A stretch of DNA of 64,000 nucleotides, taken from assembly GCA_012934845.2 (NCBI GenBank), contig WNNJ02000462.1:24478-88477 (forward strand), written 5' to 3'. The position numbers and the translations under genes were made by a program. Shown here one piece after another: positions 44,106 to 54,770 of this stretch (position 1 is its first letter; the number at the start of each line of letters is the position of its first letter). Under the pieces are notes generated by a model. The model was not told the origin of the DNA, did no database searches, and saw nothing but the letters and a program-made list of their open reading frames with translations. The DNA is from Pomphorhynchus laevis (Eukaryota; Acanthocephala; Palaeacanthocephala; Echinorhynchida; Pomphorhynchidae).

Positions 44106-46160
44106 GAATTAATAATTCATGCTTGTTTGAAAATAAGAAAAAATAATAGTAAAGTCGTAACCAATAATACATAGTTTCAGTATTTCTGACAGAGGTCATA
44201 TTACCGGGAAAACAAAGTCCACAGGTCAATAATAACATGTCGATATCTGATTTAGTTTAAATTATAGATATTTTGGGCTACCTCTTCAACTAGAAGTGTC
44301 GGTAGCTACCTGATACAGTGGCTTAGCGTAGCTGTCCAGCAAAGGAACGTTGCTTGCGTTATGATGGCGATGGGCAAGAAAACCATCGAACAATTTTTAA
44401 TCAACTCGTGATTTTATTTGTTATAAAATTAAATAAAATATTCTATTAGAAATAATTCTAAATCAAAAAGGATATCATTTGTAATTTTATGTTAGAAAAT
44501 TCGAGTTTTAAAGAATTTTCTCAGTAAAAAAGAGTAAAAGTTTTTGTAGGAAAACAAAAACTTTTAATTTAATATTTGATGCGTTTATATTACGCGAAAC
44601 TAAGTATGAATACATGTTTTCGTCACGACAAGCAATTACAAGCTAAAATCTCAGTAAAGTATATATCTGCCCTTCACTCGTGAAGCTAATACAAACGAGC
44701 AATCTTGGCCTACGTATTTTATACTATTTATAAATTAAACATGATGCTAAATAAATAATTAAATGATTATAAATAATAAATAATTAAAAAACGAGCAAGC
44801 TGAAATGGATATTTTAAATCATATGATAAAAAATGTTAAAATAACTATTTCAAAATTACAATTATAGAATTGAAAATAAAAATTTGGCATCTGACCTAAC
44901 TATCTTTAATTTGGATGTAATATTATGGCGATGTAATAAAATACAAAAAATACATACCCTTCCTTTAAAGACATGTAAACTTGATCGTTATTTCTTTTTG
45001 AAGATATACCATTCGTGTGTTTTTGCCATAACAGTAATATCGTGTTTATGTTTTTTGCTCCTCCTTCTCCTTTCTAAAGTCGATGACTCATCCGTTTTAG
45101 TCCTAATTTGCTTTTCGTCAAGTGTCGTGTTTTGATACGCTAAATTTGTAAAGGTGAATAAGGTGTGCATGTTTAGACTGTGTATTAATACTCAGACTAC
45201 ATGTCTATTAATATTATTTTTTATTTACTATTTTAAATATATCATTCAAAATGTTAGTATACAAAAGTATATGTTAACTATTTTGAATTTTGTCTATTTA
45301 AAATTCATACTTAAACTTTTAATGTCTACCAAATATTCTATAAAGCTACTTTTTATATGTTCTATATAATTTCATATATTAAAAGGTTTTATATTTTATA
45401 TTAATATCGTATATACTATCTTCAATATGCTTATAATGAAGAAGACATACTAGATACTTGGATATAATTACGAAATACTTAAATACTTCACCGCATTCAC
45501 CCACTTTAACTCCATTTTATCACTTTTACACACTTTACCCCATTTGACCCTTAATGTTCAATCTAAAAATTATACATATTTTTCAATAAGTTTCAATAAC
45601 AAGGAGTTTCTAGATATAAAGTCTAAAAATGAGTAAATCAGATGATTAAATTAAGATAAACTCCTTTAAAAAAGGTTAAATGAAATTTAAGAGGGCCAAT
45701 AAAAAATAAAGTAGGTAAAGGGGGTTAAAGGAAGTTTAATTGTCCAAATTAGCTAAAAGGAGGTGAAGATGAATTATGACAAATATTGGATGATTTTTGT
45801 CTTGAAGAAACCTAGCTATCATACCTATGGGAGAAAACATACCTGGTCCCTTATTTTGGAATAAATGTGCATCCATAAATTTGTTCTCGTAAATTGTTTT
45901 AAAATGATTAGAATTGCTTTTGTGTTGAACTTAACTATTTCATGTTGTTTAAAATAAAATTATAGAACAGAGTATTTATTACAAATTTCTTTCAGTTGCA
46001 AAATTTCGATTGTTAGTCCTTTTCGAGCTTTAATGTTTACATTTAATGTATGCTTGAACGTAATGTTTAAAATTTAAATTAAAAAAAGTATTTTAGCTTC
46101 TCAATTGATGGATGGTAACAATGAGTTAATATTGATCATATGAGTTAAAATTAATATGAA
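44106..46160. other. AT-rich intergenic DNA with dispersed repeat 2
   Basis: 44,150-44,230 carries dispersed repeat 2 (acatagtttcagtatttctg, then acaaagtccacaggtcaata). 44,280-44,390 is a GC-richer island of unknown origin (gtggcttagcgtagctgtcc). Frames at 44,884-45,135 and 45,154-45,369 are low-complexity, and I do not call them. Nothing else is recognised. Confidence 0.4.
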
Positions 46161-46645
46161 ATTAATATTAATTTATTTCATATTAATCAAATCAAAATCA
46201 ATGCAATAAGTTAAATCAATTTTATTGCGATTGGAAATAAAAGAAGATTAAAGATTAATCTTGTTAGATTAATCTTAATGTTAGAAGATTAAACTTGACT
46301 TAAAAATTGTTTTTTAATTTCACATATTAAAAATGTTGTGAATTTCATTTTTATCATCAAATTGCATTACATTATCATCAAATTGTATCTTTTTTGTATA
46401 ATCCAATTTTAGTAAGATAAGGTAACATTAGCTATTATATTTTATTATATTAGCATCAAATTTATACTAATGTAATATAAAATATTAAATTTATAATCTA
46501 AATATATCAATTCTTCATATACATATTGTGAATAATATGATAATATTATTTATAATATTTTGTAAATTTAAATATTTATAAACTTTTAATATTAATTAAT
46601 TTCATATTAATCAAATCAAAATCAATGCAATAAGTTAAAATTTAC
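46161..46645. repeat. Direct repeat of about 45 bp, two copies
   Basis: tttcatattaatcaaatcaa followed by aatcaatgcaataagttaaa occurs at about 46,170-46,215 and again at about 46,598-46,640, about 430 bp apart. They may flank a small insertion or be a local duplication. Confidence 0.6.
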
Positions 46646-47192
46646 AAAATAAAAATCTCAATTTTAAAATTGTCATGACAATCTAAACGTTTAAATAATT
46701 AATCGAATATATTAAAACTTTTTTTCAAAATGCTAGCTTTCTAAATGCTTACAGTTTATCCATTTTTTTATCTATTTTATTTTCAGTTATTAAAATAACC
46801 ATAACATTTACGTATATATCAAATTAATTTATTTATAAGTAATATTATTTTTATAATATTTTAACAAAAATTAAATATTATATTAAAATATTATAATTTA
46901 ATATTAAATTATAATAAATAATTATAATAATTAAATATTATAATTTAATATTATACGTAAATCTATAGAATGATCTTTGTTAAATCAAGATGGAAAATCG
47001 GTACACATTATGTGTAGACGTACACATACAATATTGGTGTGTACAAGTTTTGTACACTTTTGGTGTGTACCAATGATTGCCAATGATGCTCTGTGTTTGA
47101 CACTCGTCACGGCGAGTGATGAATTTAGGTTACTAGTGATTGCCCCTTTCCTATCGCCATATATATGTAGTTTTTTATAACCTAAAACACAA

Positions 47193-47803
47193 ATACCGTT
47201 ATTTGTTATTCCTTGTGGCTCGGGTATTCCAGAGATTTGGTTGGGCAGCATCATTCCGTTGATATTGTTCATATACTGATGGTTTACTATATTTAGATGG
47301 TTTCCATTTGAGCTGGTTGAAGCGGCCGCGGCTGCAAGCTCAATTTCGGCAAGAGTTGTGTTCTCCACGATGCCTTGATTAGGTATTCCATACGGCTGCT
47401 TTAGGAATGAGCTAAGAAAGCGACCTTCTTCGCCTGGTAGTATTTGGTTTACAATAACCGGTTGTTGTGGCTGCCTTTGTGATTCAGCTCTTGACCTCTC
47501 CTGATGTTGGTAGAGATCGTTTCGGAATGTGCTAACAGACAAGCTATTGCTCTGTTTTATCAAACTCTGATAAAAATCATCAATAGCCATATTATTGTGG
47601 TTTCTAATGGGCTTGTACGTACTGATTGTTTCAAAATCGCCTGTTTCCATTGTACTTACTGTGTCTTCTGTAATTGTTGTCGGTATACTAGAGTAGTTAC
47701 TGTTTTTTATAATGTTTGCAATATCTACTTGGTAGCCGCTAGGTAACACTTTATCGTTACTGTCTATGGTGGGTGTCATTGAAGCTTCATGTACCTGCGT
47801 CAT
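47193..47803 (-). CDS. Possible first coding exon, Gln/Asn/Ser-rich protein
   Basis: A minus-strand frame starts at ATG 47,803 (MTQVHEASMTPTIDSNDKVL) after an A-rich context and stays open for 272 codons to 46,985. The first about 200 residues have normal complexity for a regulatory protein: acidic/Ser/Thr N-terminus, HQERSRAESQRQPQQP, an AAAAAS run, and Asn-rich NHQYMNNINGMM. The last about 70 codons look like intron read-through: AT-rich, with a repeat of gtgtacaaaacttgtacac type. A possible donor is near 47,196 (acggtattt). I do not recognise the protein. A transcription-factor N-terminus would fit the composition, but that is a guess. No similar copy exists in this window, which argues for a host gene. 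Confidence 0.45.
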
Positions 47804-48345
47804 TTTTTATTGCTGCTGTTAACTAAAAACAACAATGTAGCTCTGTTATTTTTGAAGACACAAAAAAACATGTACAAGCATTGACAGGACAGCCGAGATG
47901 TCAAAGTGATGAAAACAAACACATTTATCAAATTTTAGATTCAACGCATCTAGCAACTTGTCTTACTACTATAGCAACTTATAGTACTTGCGAGAACGAA
48001 AAAAAATTTAATTCAAAATACAAAATTTTTAACTGGTTGTTGTGAACTTGTGTATAGATGAATAATGTTATTTTGTGCTTTAAAGAGAGCTTGTGGAATG
48101 CTACATTTTTAGGAACTGGTTTATTCAATACTGGAATAATAACATATTTTGCATAGTTTAAAGTTGCTAAGAAATGATACTTTAGATTGAGTTCCTTTGT
48201 TTAATAATATTTTAAAAATTAATAGAAATTTATCAATTGCAAATATAACCTTTTATGTGTTGCATCAGTCTTTTGATTATATTCTGTTGTTAGCTTAACT
48301 TTAAAGATTTTCCTGGGAAGTTTACTACTTAAGTATATCTAAGGT
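47804..48345. other. Region upstream of the 47.8-kb frame
   Basis: No gene or repeat recognised. A promoter for the minus-strand frame would lie here; I see no clear TATA or initiator that I would defend. Confidence 0.3.
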
Positions 48346-48825
48346 GTTGTTACACCTGCCCTGGGACACACAATGGTGTACTCGTAAATAAATCACTGTT
48401 TTCCTCATTATGAGACATAAACACCAGGCAGCATTCTATATATCCTCATCAGACTAAGAAATAGAACCGAATAATTTTTGCCTTATTCAAAGTCGCTACG
48501 TATGCCCAGTCATCCTATGTGTGACGACAAACTTCAACAACAGTATATGCGTTTCGCTCTTACGAAGTTCATCAGTACCATGACTTCAATAAGTATTCAT
48601 ATGTACTTTAACAAACGCTTAAACCGTGTTTAAAGCTCGAACAACAGAAGTACCCTTAATCTGAATCACCAGAGGGAATTTAGCATAAGCTATGTGTATG
48701 GCAGTGCGTATTGCAGTTTAACCATGCATCAGGCACTAAATTCCTTTTAATAGAAATGCTGTATAACAGGGACACCTTCAAGTGTACAAATATATAAAAT
48801 ATAATTTGTTGTTACACCTTCCTTG
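48346..48825 (-). repeat. Hammerhead-bearing repeat unit, inverted copy
   Basis: Read on the minus strand, the unit starts ggtgtaacaacaaattatat (48,825), carries a hammerhead at 48,540-48,581 and ends with agtacaccattgtgtgtccc, agggcaggtgtaacaac (48,350). It is about 475 bp long and starts and ends with the same ggtgtaacaac phrase. It faces the plus-strand unit at 48,838-49,380 as a large palindrome. There is no protein frame. Confidence 0.8.
48540..48581 (-). ncRNA. Hammerhead ribozyme, copy 1
   Basis: Minus-strand order: stem I 5' strand atggta, core ctgatga (48,569-48,575 plus), weakened stem II, core gaaa (48,552-48,555 plus), short stem III acgcat, then uncleaved a before tactgt, the stem I 3' strand. 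atggta and tactgt pair fully if two G-U pairs are allowed, where the other copies have acggta/taccgt, so stem I is kept by compensation. Stem II is poorer than in the plus copies. Confidence 0.75.
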
Positions 48826-48837
48826 GGACTTTGAATA

Positions 48838-49380
48838 TTGCGAGAATATTGTAGCGACTTTGAATATTGCGAGAATAATTCGGTTCTATATCTTGGTCTG
48901 ATGAAGATATATAGAATGCTGCCTGTTGTTTATGCTTCTTTATGAGGAAAACATAGTGATTTATTTATGAGTACACCATTGAGTGTCCCAGGGCAGGTGT
49001 AACAACAAATTATATCACATATATTTGTACACTTGAAAGTGTCCCTGTAAAACAGCATTTCTATTAAAAGGAATTTAGTGCCTGATGTATGGTTAAACCG
49101 CAATACGCACTGCCATGCACAGAGCTTATGCTAAATTTCCTCTGATGATTCAGATTAAGGGTAGTTCTGTTTTTCGAGCTTTAGACATTGTTTAAGCGTG
49201 TGTTAAGGTGCCTATGGATGATTATTAAAGTCACGGTACTGATGAGCTCCGTTAGAGCGATACGCGTATACCGTTGTTGTAGTTTGTCGTCACACATAGG
49301 ATGACTGGGCATACGTAGCGACTTTGAATATTGCGAAAATAATTCGGTTCTATTTTCTGGTCTGATGAATATATTTGGGT
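48838..49380 (+). repeat. Hammerhead-bearing repeat unit, plus copy with partial tandem unit
   Basis: A partial unit (48,838-48,998: gcgagaataattcggttcta to cagggcaggtgtaacaac) joins head to tail to a second unit (48,999-49,380) that holds a hammerhead. A 31-bp local duplication (gactttgaatattgcgagaa) is at 48,832-48,885. Head-to-tail dimers are usual for hammerhead-bearing retroelements. Confidence 0.8.
49211..49300 (+). ncRNA. Hammerhead ribozyme, copy 2
   Basis: Stem I: acggta (49,233-49,238) with taccgt (49,269-49,274), extended further out by cctatg (49,211-49,216) with catagg (49,295-49,300). Core ctgatga at 49,239-49,245. Stem II: gctc / gagc (49,246-49,249, 49,255-49,258) with a 5-nt loop. 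Then gata, where gaaa is the rule (49,259-49,262). Stem III is tiny: a-c-g / c-g-t. The predicted cut is after a49,268 (gta). Type I layout with a minimal stem III as in PLE hammerheads. The altered core makes this copy likely inactive. Confidence 0.85.
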
Positions 49381-49382
49381 TA

Positions 49383-49432
49383 CCCTTGGTCAGTAGCACA
49401 ATACAATATTATATTGTGCTACTGACCAAGGG
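49383..49432. repeat. Perfect 21-bp palindrome at the repeat edge
   Basis: Arms 49,383-49,403 and 49,412-49,432 are exact reverse complements (cccttggtcagtagcacaat type) with an 8-nt AT loop. It sits directly after the plus hammerhead repeat ends. Confidence 0.85.
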
Positions 49433-49496
49433 AGAACACGAACACGTTTTTTAATAAATTGCAAAAAAAAGCTTGTTTAAATTTTATATAACTACC

Positions 49497-49811
49497 TTAT
49501 TTTGAAATATTTATGAATTCTACAGAAACAAGGATCCCAAGCTGTGGTTCAAATAACCTATTGATACTTTCAACAATATATGGATTATCATAATAAGTCA
49601 GAGGGACTGATTTGAAATGAAGAAAGATCAGATCAGACTTTGTTGAGGACTTTGATATAAATAAGCTGTTTAAAGGTGCGTAATGAAAACAAAGAAGAGG
49701 GGCGAATTTATACGGGAAAGAGGTTTCATGGTAGTAGCCCAGAATAAATAAAAATAACAAAGATGGAATAATTAAATTAAAAATTGGCAAGAAATATGTG
49801 AATAATGCCAT
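49497..49811 (-). CDS. Unassigned 104-codon frame, hydrophobic N-terminus
   Basis: A frame from ATG 49,811 (MALFTYFLPIFNLIIPSLLF) has a strongly hydrophobic first 27 residues (a signal anchor by eye), then mixed sequence. Its first part overlaps the repeat shared with 7,190-7,270, where the frame is not open. So it may be chance within repeat DNA. I recognise no family. Low confidence as a gene. Confidence 0.2.
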   Translation of the reverse strand: MALFTYFLPIFNLIIPSLLFLFILGYYHETSFPYKFAPLLCFHYAPLNSLFISKSSTKSDLIFLHFKSVPLTYYDNPYIVESINRLFEPQLGILVSVEFINISK

Positions 49812-50400
49812 ATTTCAGATTTATCGACAATTAATTTTGATTTTAACAGACTGTAAAATGCCTTATCTCGTGTCTTGAAGATTTATTCATGGACTGTATA
49901 TAAAAAAGAGCTAATGAAGCTCATGCTTCATTAGCATGTATTTGTTAATTGAGAAAACGTATATAGTGAGTATATACGTTTAATAAATAAGGATAGACTT
50001 ATTTTAATAAACGTATTTTATTTATAAAAGTTTTTTGAATAAAATAATTAAATAAAAAATAAATTTTATTTGTTTATTTTGTTTATAAAAAATATAATTT
50101 ATTTATAATCAGGTCAGATACCTGAGTCTCATCTTTTTATATAAAAAATAAGTATAAATAATAAATAATTATATAAGATTTTACACAATTTATATTTATA
50201 TTAAGTCAAAAGTTAAAATATTAATTTAAAATAAAAGCCAATTTTAATGAATTATTTATAAATAATTAATTTATTTTTATGAATTTATTTTTATAAATCA
50301 TGTCAGCTAACTGAGTCTACGTATTTAATATTATTATAAAATAAAAAAAATAAATAAAAATAATAATGTTAAATCAATAAATCAAAATTTAATAATTATA
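49725..50400. repeat. Arm 2 of the 0.7-kb inverted repeat (partner 6,590-7,280)
   Basis: It is the reverse complement of the block at 6,590-7,280, including ccttatctcgtgtcttgaag, aacgtatatagtgagtatat, aggtcagatacctgagtctc and cagctaactgagtctacg (50,303-50,320). Non-coding, probably terminal DNA of a PLE-related element. Confidence 0.8.
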
Positions 50401-50585
50401 TAATAAATAATTATTAAATAAATTATAAAATTATAATAAAATTAATAAATTATTTATTTATAATAAATAATTATTATAAGATTTTATATTACTTATATCA
50501 AGTTAAAATAAAAAATTGTAATTTAAAATAAAAGTCATTTTGATGAACAGACTAATAAATAACAGATGTTGTATAAGAATAAGGA
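50401..50585. repeat. AT-rich PLE end DNA
   Basis: A poly-AT stretch leading into aaaagtcattttgatgaaca and ctaataaataacagatgttg, the conserved tail beyond the PLE 3' motif. Confidence 0.5.
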
Positions 50586-50589
50586 CTAG

Positions 50590-50700
50590 AGGTCATCAGG
50601 AGGAACTGCTATGCTATCAGGTTTCGACCCCTATGCCTCGACTCAATATAGCAGCGGGGCCAAATGCGCGCTTATGACGTATTTCCTCTCATTAAATTTG
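50590..50700 (-). ncRNA. PLE 3' structured RNA motif, second copy
   Basis: Same layout as 38,783-38,882. The helix ggcccc/ggggcc is here ggcccc/ggggtc when read in the PLE sense (minus), i.e. one G-U pair; on the plus strand this position would be A-C and would not pair. The hairpin arms have changed to aaat-cg / cg-attt type but still pair. No PLE coding part directly adjoins. Confidence 0.65.
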
Positions 50701-51585
50701 ATTGTCTAGTGTTACCTTATTCTAATACATTGTTAAATATCCATAAAACGTTTTCGCTTAATAGTTTAAATAAATTTTGAATAATATTTTGTTGTTGATT
50801 TATACACCATATGCATAATTAGAAAAAGGAAAAATACATAAAACTTGCTTGAAAATTTGCAGAAAAATAATGTCGTATCAATAATACATAGTTTTAGTAT
50901 TTCTAACAGATATTATATTACCTGGAACCAAAGTCTACAGGTCAATAAAAACTTGTATGAATTGACTAATAAATAACATACGATGTATAAGAATTAGGAT
51001 AATACGTCATTTATATTGTAAATTTAAGTTTTTAATGGTATGCAGTTAATTTATAATTCTCAATTATCAGAAAAAAAGAATTTATTAAACTTTCTTGAAA
51101 ATTAGCAGAAAAATAATGTCGTATCAAAAATGCATAGTTTCAGTATTTCTGACAGAGGTTATATGACCGTGAAAAAATGCCCATAGGGCAATAATGACTT
51201 GTCAGCAGAACAAATGAGATCAGATAACTTAGTCTAAATTTGATTCAGTCTAACTAAATCAAAAATGAAGATAAATAATTTTTATTAATACATGATTATA
51301 TAAGATTTTATATTACGGTAGAATATTTAATCGTATATTTAATCGTATATTTTATTTCTCTTTTATAAATTAATATATTATTGACGAATAATAATATGAT
51401 CAGATCATATATTATTTTAATAATTATAAATAATTAAATAGAAACGATTATATAATATGTTATACAATTATATTCATATAATAAATAATTGTTATAAGAT
51501 CGTATATTATTTGTAATATTTGAAAAATTGAAATTTAAAATAAAAGTCATTTTTATGAATTGACTAATAAATAACAGAGGTTGTA
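50701..51585. repeat. Two copies of dispersed repeat 2 and AT-rich DNA
   Basis: gcagaaaaataatgtcgtat occurs at about 50,863 and again at about 51,105, each followed by a tagtttyagtatttctracag phrase. tcagataacttagtctaaat (51,222) is a worn end motif. No gene. Confidence 0.6.
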
Positions 51586-51589
51586 TCAG

Positions 51590-51718
51590 AATAAGAATTA
51601 TAGGTCATCAGGAGAAACTGCTATGCTATCAGGTTTCGGCCCCTACCTCCTCTATCCAACATAGCAGCGGGGCCAAATACATGCTAATGATGTATTTCCT
51701 CTGATAAAACTATATAGT
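51590..51718 (-). ncRNA. PLE 3' structured RNA motif, third copy
   Basis: It has ctgctatg/catagcag, ggcccc/ggggcc and aaatacat/atgtattt, all intact as at 38.8 kb. It is followed (minus-strand upstream) by PLE coding DNA at 51,720-52,135, so the motif again sits just 3' of a PLE frame. Confidence 0.65.
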
Positions 51719-51719
51719 A

Positions 51720-52135
51720 TCTTATTCCAATACAAAGTATATTATTTATTATCCATCAATAAAAAGTTTTTGCTTAAGAGTTTAAATAATTTCCTCTAAT
51801 TATTTTAAATTTATTCTTTATAATATTGTGTTGATTTATATATTTTACTATTTTCTGCTTGATTGTATTTTTATAGTAACCTAGTTTAAAATATGTATCT
51901 ATTAAATTATTTAAATGATTTTAAAGTCAATATCATTACAAATTGTTGCAATTCTTAAAATTTCATTATTTAATGTATTATATTTTATATTTATATGGTA
52001 TACATGAATGCTCATGCAAAAATATGTTTCTTGTAAATTTAAATATGTCATCTTTACGATATAAATTAATAGTAGTTTTAGTTAATGTTAATTTAATGTT
52101 CACATCTAGATGTATACCTTCTTTTCATTAATTAT
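51720..52135 (-). mobile_element. PLE 3' fragment a (minus)
   Basis: On the minus strand the DNA encodes the C-terminal RT end from the EGxxLDxNIKLTLTKTT region through LHEHSC to the stop region before the 3' motif. It carries the variant aaggtatacatctagatgtg also found at 56,400. A broken fragment. Confidence 0.75.
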
Positions 52136-52199
52136 TTATAAATAATTGTTATAAGATTTTATATAACTTATATCAAGTTAAAATAAAAAATTTAAATTT

Positions 52200-52455
52200 A
52201 AAATACAAGTCATTAAAATTTATTTTAAATATTATTGTGCTGATTTATATATTTTACTATTTTCTGCTTGATGTTATTTTTATAGTATCCTAGTTTAAAA
52301 TATGTATCTATTAAATTATTTAAATGATTTTGAAGAAAGCCAATATCATTACATATTGTTGCAATTCTTAAAATTTCATTATTTAATGTATTATATTTTA
52401 TATTATATGGTATGCATGAATGCTCATGCAAAAAATTGAAATCTAAAATAAAAGT
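52200..52455 (-). mobile_element. PLE 3' fragment b (minus)
   Basis: Frame 52,458-52,225 contains LHEHSCIPYNIKYNTLNNEI, LRIATICNDIGFLQNHLNNL and KNNIKQKIVKYINQHNN, the RT C-terminus. A short non-coding spacer (52,136-52,200) joins it to fragment a. The same spacer joins two fragments at 56.7-56.8 kb in the other orientation. Confidence 0.8.
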
Positions 52456-52575
52456 CATTTTTTATGAATTGAGTAATAAATAATGGACGACGAATCAGAA
52501 TAAGTATTAGAGGTCATCAGGAGAAACTGCTATGTTATCATGTTTCGGCCCTTATTCCTCAGCCGAAATAATTTC
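52456..52575 (-). repeat. Worn PLE 3' motif remnant
   Basis: aggtcatcaggagaaactgc and tatcatgtttcggcccttat are the motif's outer half; the hairpin and inner arms are gone. Confidence 0.5.
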
Positions 52576-54355
52576 TTTATTCTTTTTTTAATTATTCCTC
52601 ATAATTTTTTATGTAAAAAATATTTTATTTAGTTTCTAAGTAAATTTTTTTATTTTCAATATTATGCAATTAGAACATATACAATGATATACATTATATA
52701 CATATAAAACGATATTTAGGCAAAAATCATTATACAATATCTTTATTCAAGAATAAATATTTTGCGTACATCATTTATGAATATCAATACAAATATCATA
52801 ATGTGGCAATATCATGCAATTAGAACATATACAAATTAAAATTTCTAATAAAATTTATGTAAAAATTTTAATTTAAAATGTCAAAATTTTGAATCAAATT
52901 AATAGGAATTATTGATCTTTAGTTTTAACTTGCACTATAGATTAACGGAAATTATCAACCGCTAGTTTTAATTTACATTAGAAGTTAATAAAAATTACAC
53001 AAGAGGGATATTCAATGCGTCGAAGATATTCTAAACATTATAGATGTCTTCCGTATATATAAAGATATTCCATACACAATGATGATATTCATACATGATA
53101 ATGATATTCCTTACTGTTTAATAAATCAAAACACATTTTCAATATAAATCTTAAGTAATGAAATGTGTAATCTATTTTGTTAGCTTACCTGCACTGTCGT
53201 TGTGTGTAAATAACTACTGCACACGATTATATACGCTATTCATAATGTTAGTGTTTGAATAGCGTATTAATACATTTAGAAAATTTCGCTATTGAAATGA
53301 AAATTTAGTTTATTTTTATTGTTTAGAAATTAAAATTTCGGTAAATCTAATAAATAAGACAATTTTCTGTTTTATGTGCATGTCATCTTGTTTAACAGAA
53401 TACAAATTGGCACAATAGGATTATTACAGCAGGCAGAAAAAACCCTACCTTTATAAAAGGAGATTTATATATGACCATAATTTATCATTCATTATTTAAA
53501 TTACTGCAAAGTGAATCACGCGTAAATAAAATTACATTAAGGTTTAATGGAAGACTTTCTCTATATTTAAAATTACAACGGAAATTACAGTTAGATAGAG
53601 TCACATGTGAACACATAGTTAAAGGTTATTCCTTTTAAAATTAACTCATATTGTTCTATTTAGGAATAGAACTCTATTGAACATTTTCTCTATATTTAGA
53701 GTTAGAAAACGACTTTTCATATATAACTTATATCTAAAAGTGGGAAAATATAAACTTGTAATTTTACAACCCTTTAATCCTTCAATCACAAGGATGATAA
53801 AATATAAGATAGTCTGTGTTCTATAGAAACAAATATATATAAAGCAGGCATGATAGTCTAATGATATATAGCGTGTAAATATTATGCCTTATTTGAATAC
53901 AAAACATTCTTAAAATTTATCAGGGGACTATCTTAGTCTTCAATGAGCACAAAAGTGCCATATAGAAGCTTTACAGTAAAACAATATCAGTATATCGATG
54001 TAATAACTAACGTTATAAGTCAAAGTTTATAAAATTAAATATGTATGTAGTAGTGATAATTATTAGTAATAATTAATGATTATATTTTATTTATACTTTA
54101 TGATATTATTATATTAATATTATAATATTAATATAATATTAATATACTGATATTAATATACTGATATTTTTATATTAATATATTTTTTGATATACATAAT
54201 GGATTTATTATACAAATAAGTTTAATATTTGTTACTATTTATCTACTTTATACTTAATATAAATTATTAATTTTATTTATATTTTATTTTATATTTTCAT
54301 GCAAAAATAATAATTTGATAAAAATTTATATTACATTTAAATCAATGTAATATAT
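52576..54355. other. AT-rich intergenic DNA
   Basis: Short direct repeats occur: gcaattagaacatataca at 52,667 and 52,815, and ttagttttaa-type pairs near 52,920 and 52,962. gatattcc/gatattca units lie near 53,050-53,110. No gene or RNA is recognised. Confidence 0.4.
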
Positions 54356-54357
54356 CG

Positions 54358-54770
54358 GTGTCCAAATGTTGGGTGTAACATCAAATTATATTTTATATAT
54401 TTGTACACTTGACAGTATCTCTGTACAGAGATAACCGCAATACGCACTGCCATGCACAGAGCTTATGCTAAATTTCCTCTGATGATTCAGATTAAGAGTA
54501 GTTCTGTTTTTCGAGCTTTAGACATTGTTTAAGCGTGTGTTAAGGTGCCTATGGATGATTATTAAAGTCACGGTACTGATGAGCTCCGTTAGAGCGATAC
54601 GCGTATACCGTTGTTGTAGTTTGTCGTCACACATAGGATGACTGGGCATACGTAGCGACTTTGAATATTGCGAAAATAATTCGGTTCTATTTTCTGGTCT
54701 ATGAAGATATTTAGAATGCTGCCTGGTGTTTATGACTCCTTATGGTGAAAACATAACTCCGTTTTCCAGT
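54358..54770 (+). repeat. Hammerhead-bearing repeat unit, third copy
   Basis: Starts gggtgtaacatcaaattata (about 54,370) and ends near tgctgcctggtgtttatgac. From about 54,430 to 54,700 it is almost identical to 49,085-49,360, so the two plus copies are recent relative to the minus copy, or were duplicated together. Confidence 0.8.
54548..54637 (+). ncRNA. Hammerhead ribozyme, copy 3
   Basis: acggta (54,570-54,575), ctgatga (54,576-54,582), gctc/gagc stem II (54,583-54,586, 54,592-54,595), gata (54,596-54,599), cgcgta, then taccgt (54,606-54,611). The outer stem I is cctatg (54,548-54,553) with catagg (54,632-54,637). Identical in the core to copy 2, including the altered core position. Confidence 0.85.

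Noticed and set aside
44884-45369. Two plus frames of 83 and 71 codons
   Set aside because: Low-complexity, hydrophobic from AT-rich codons, no homologous look, no splice or start support.
49497-49811. Envelope- or membrane-protein gene
   Set aside because: Hydrophobic N-terminus only; its first part is repeat DNA that is not open in the other copy. Kept as a low-confidence frame without function.
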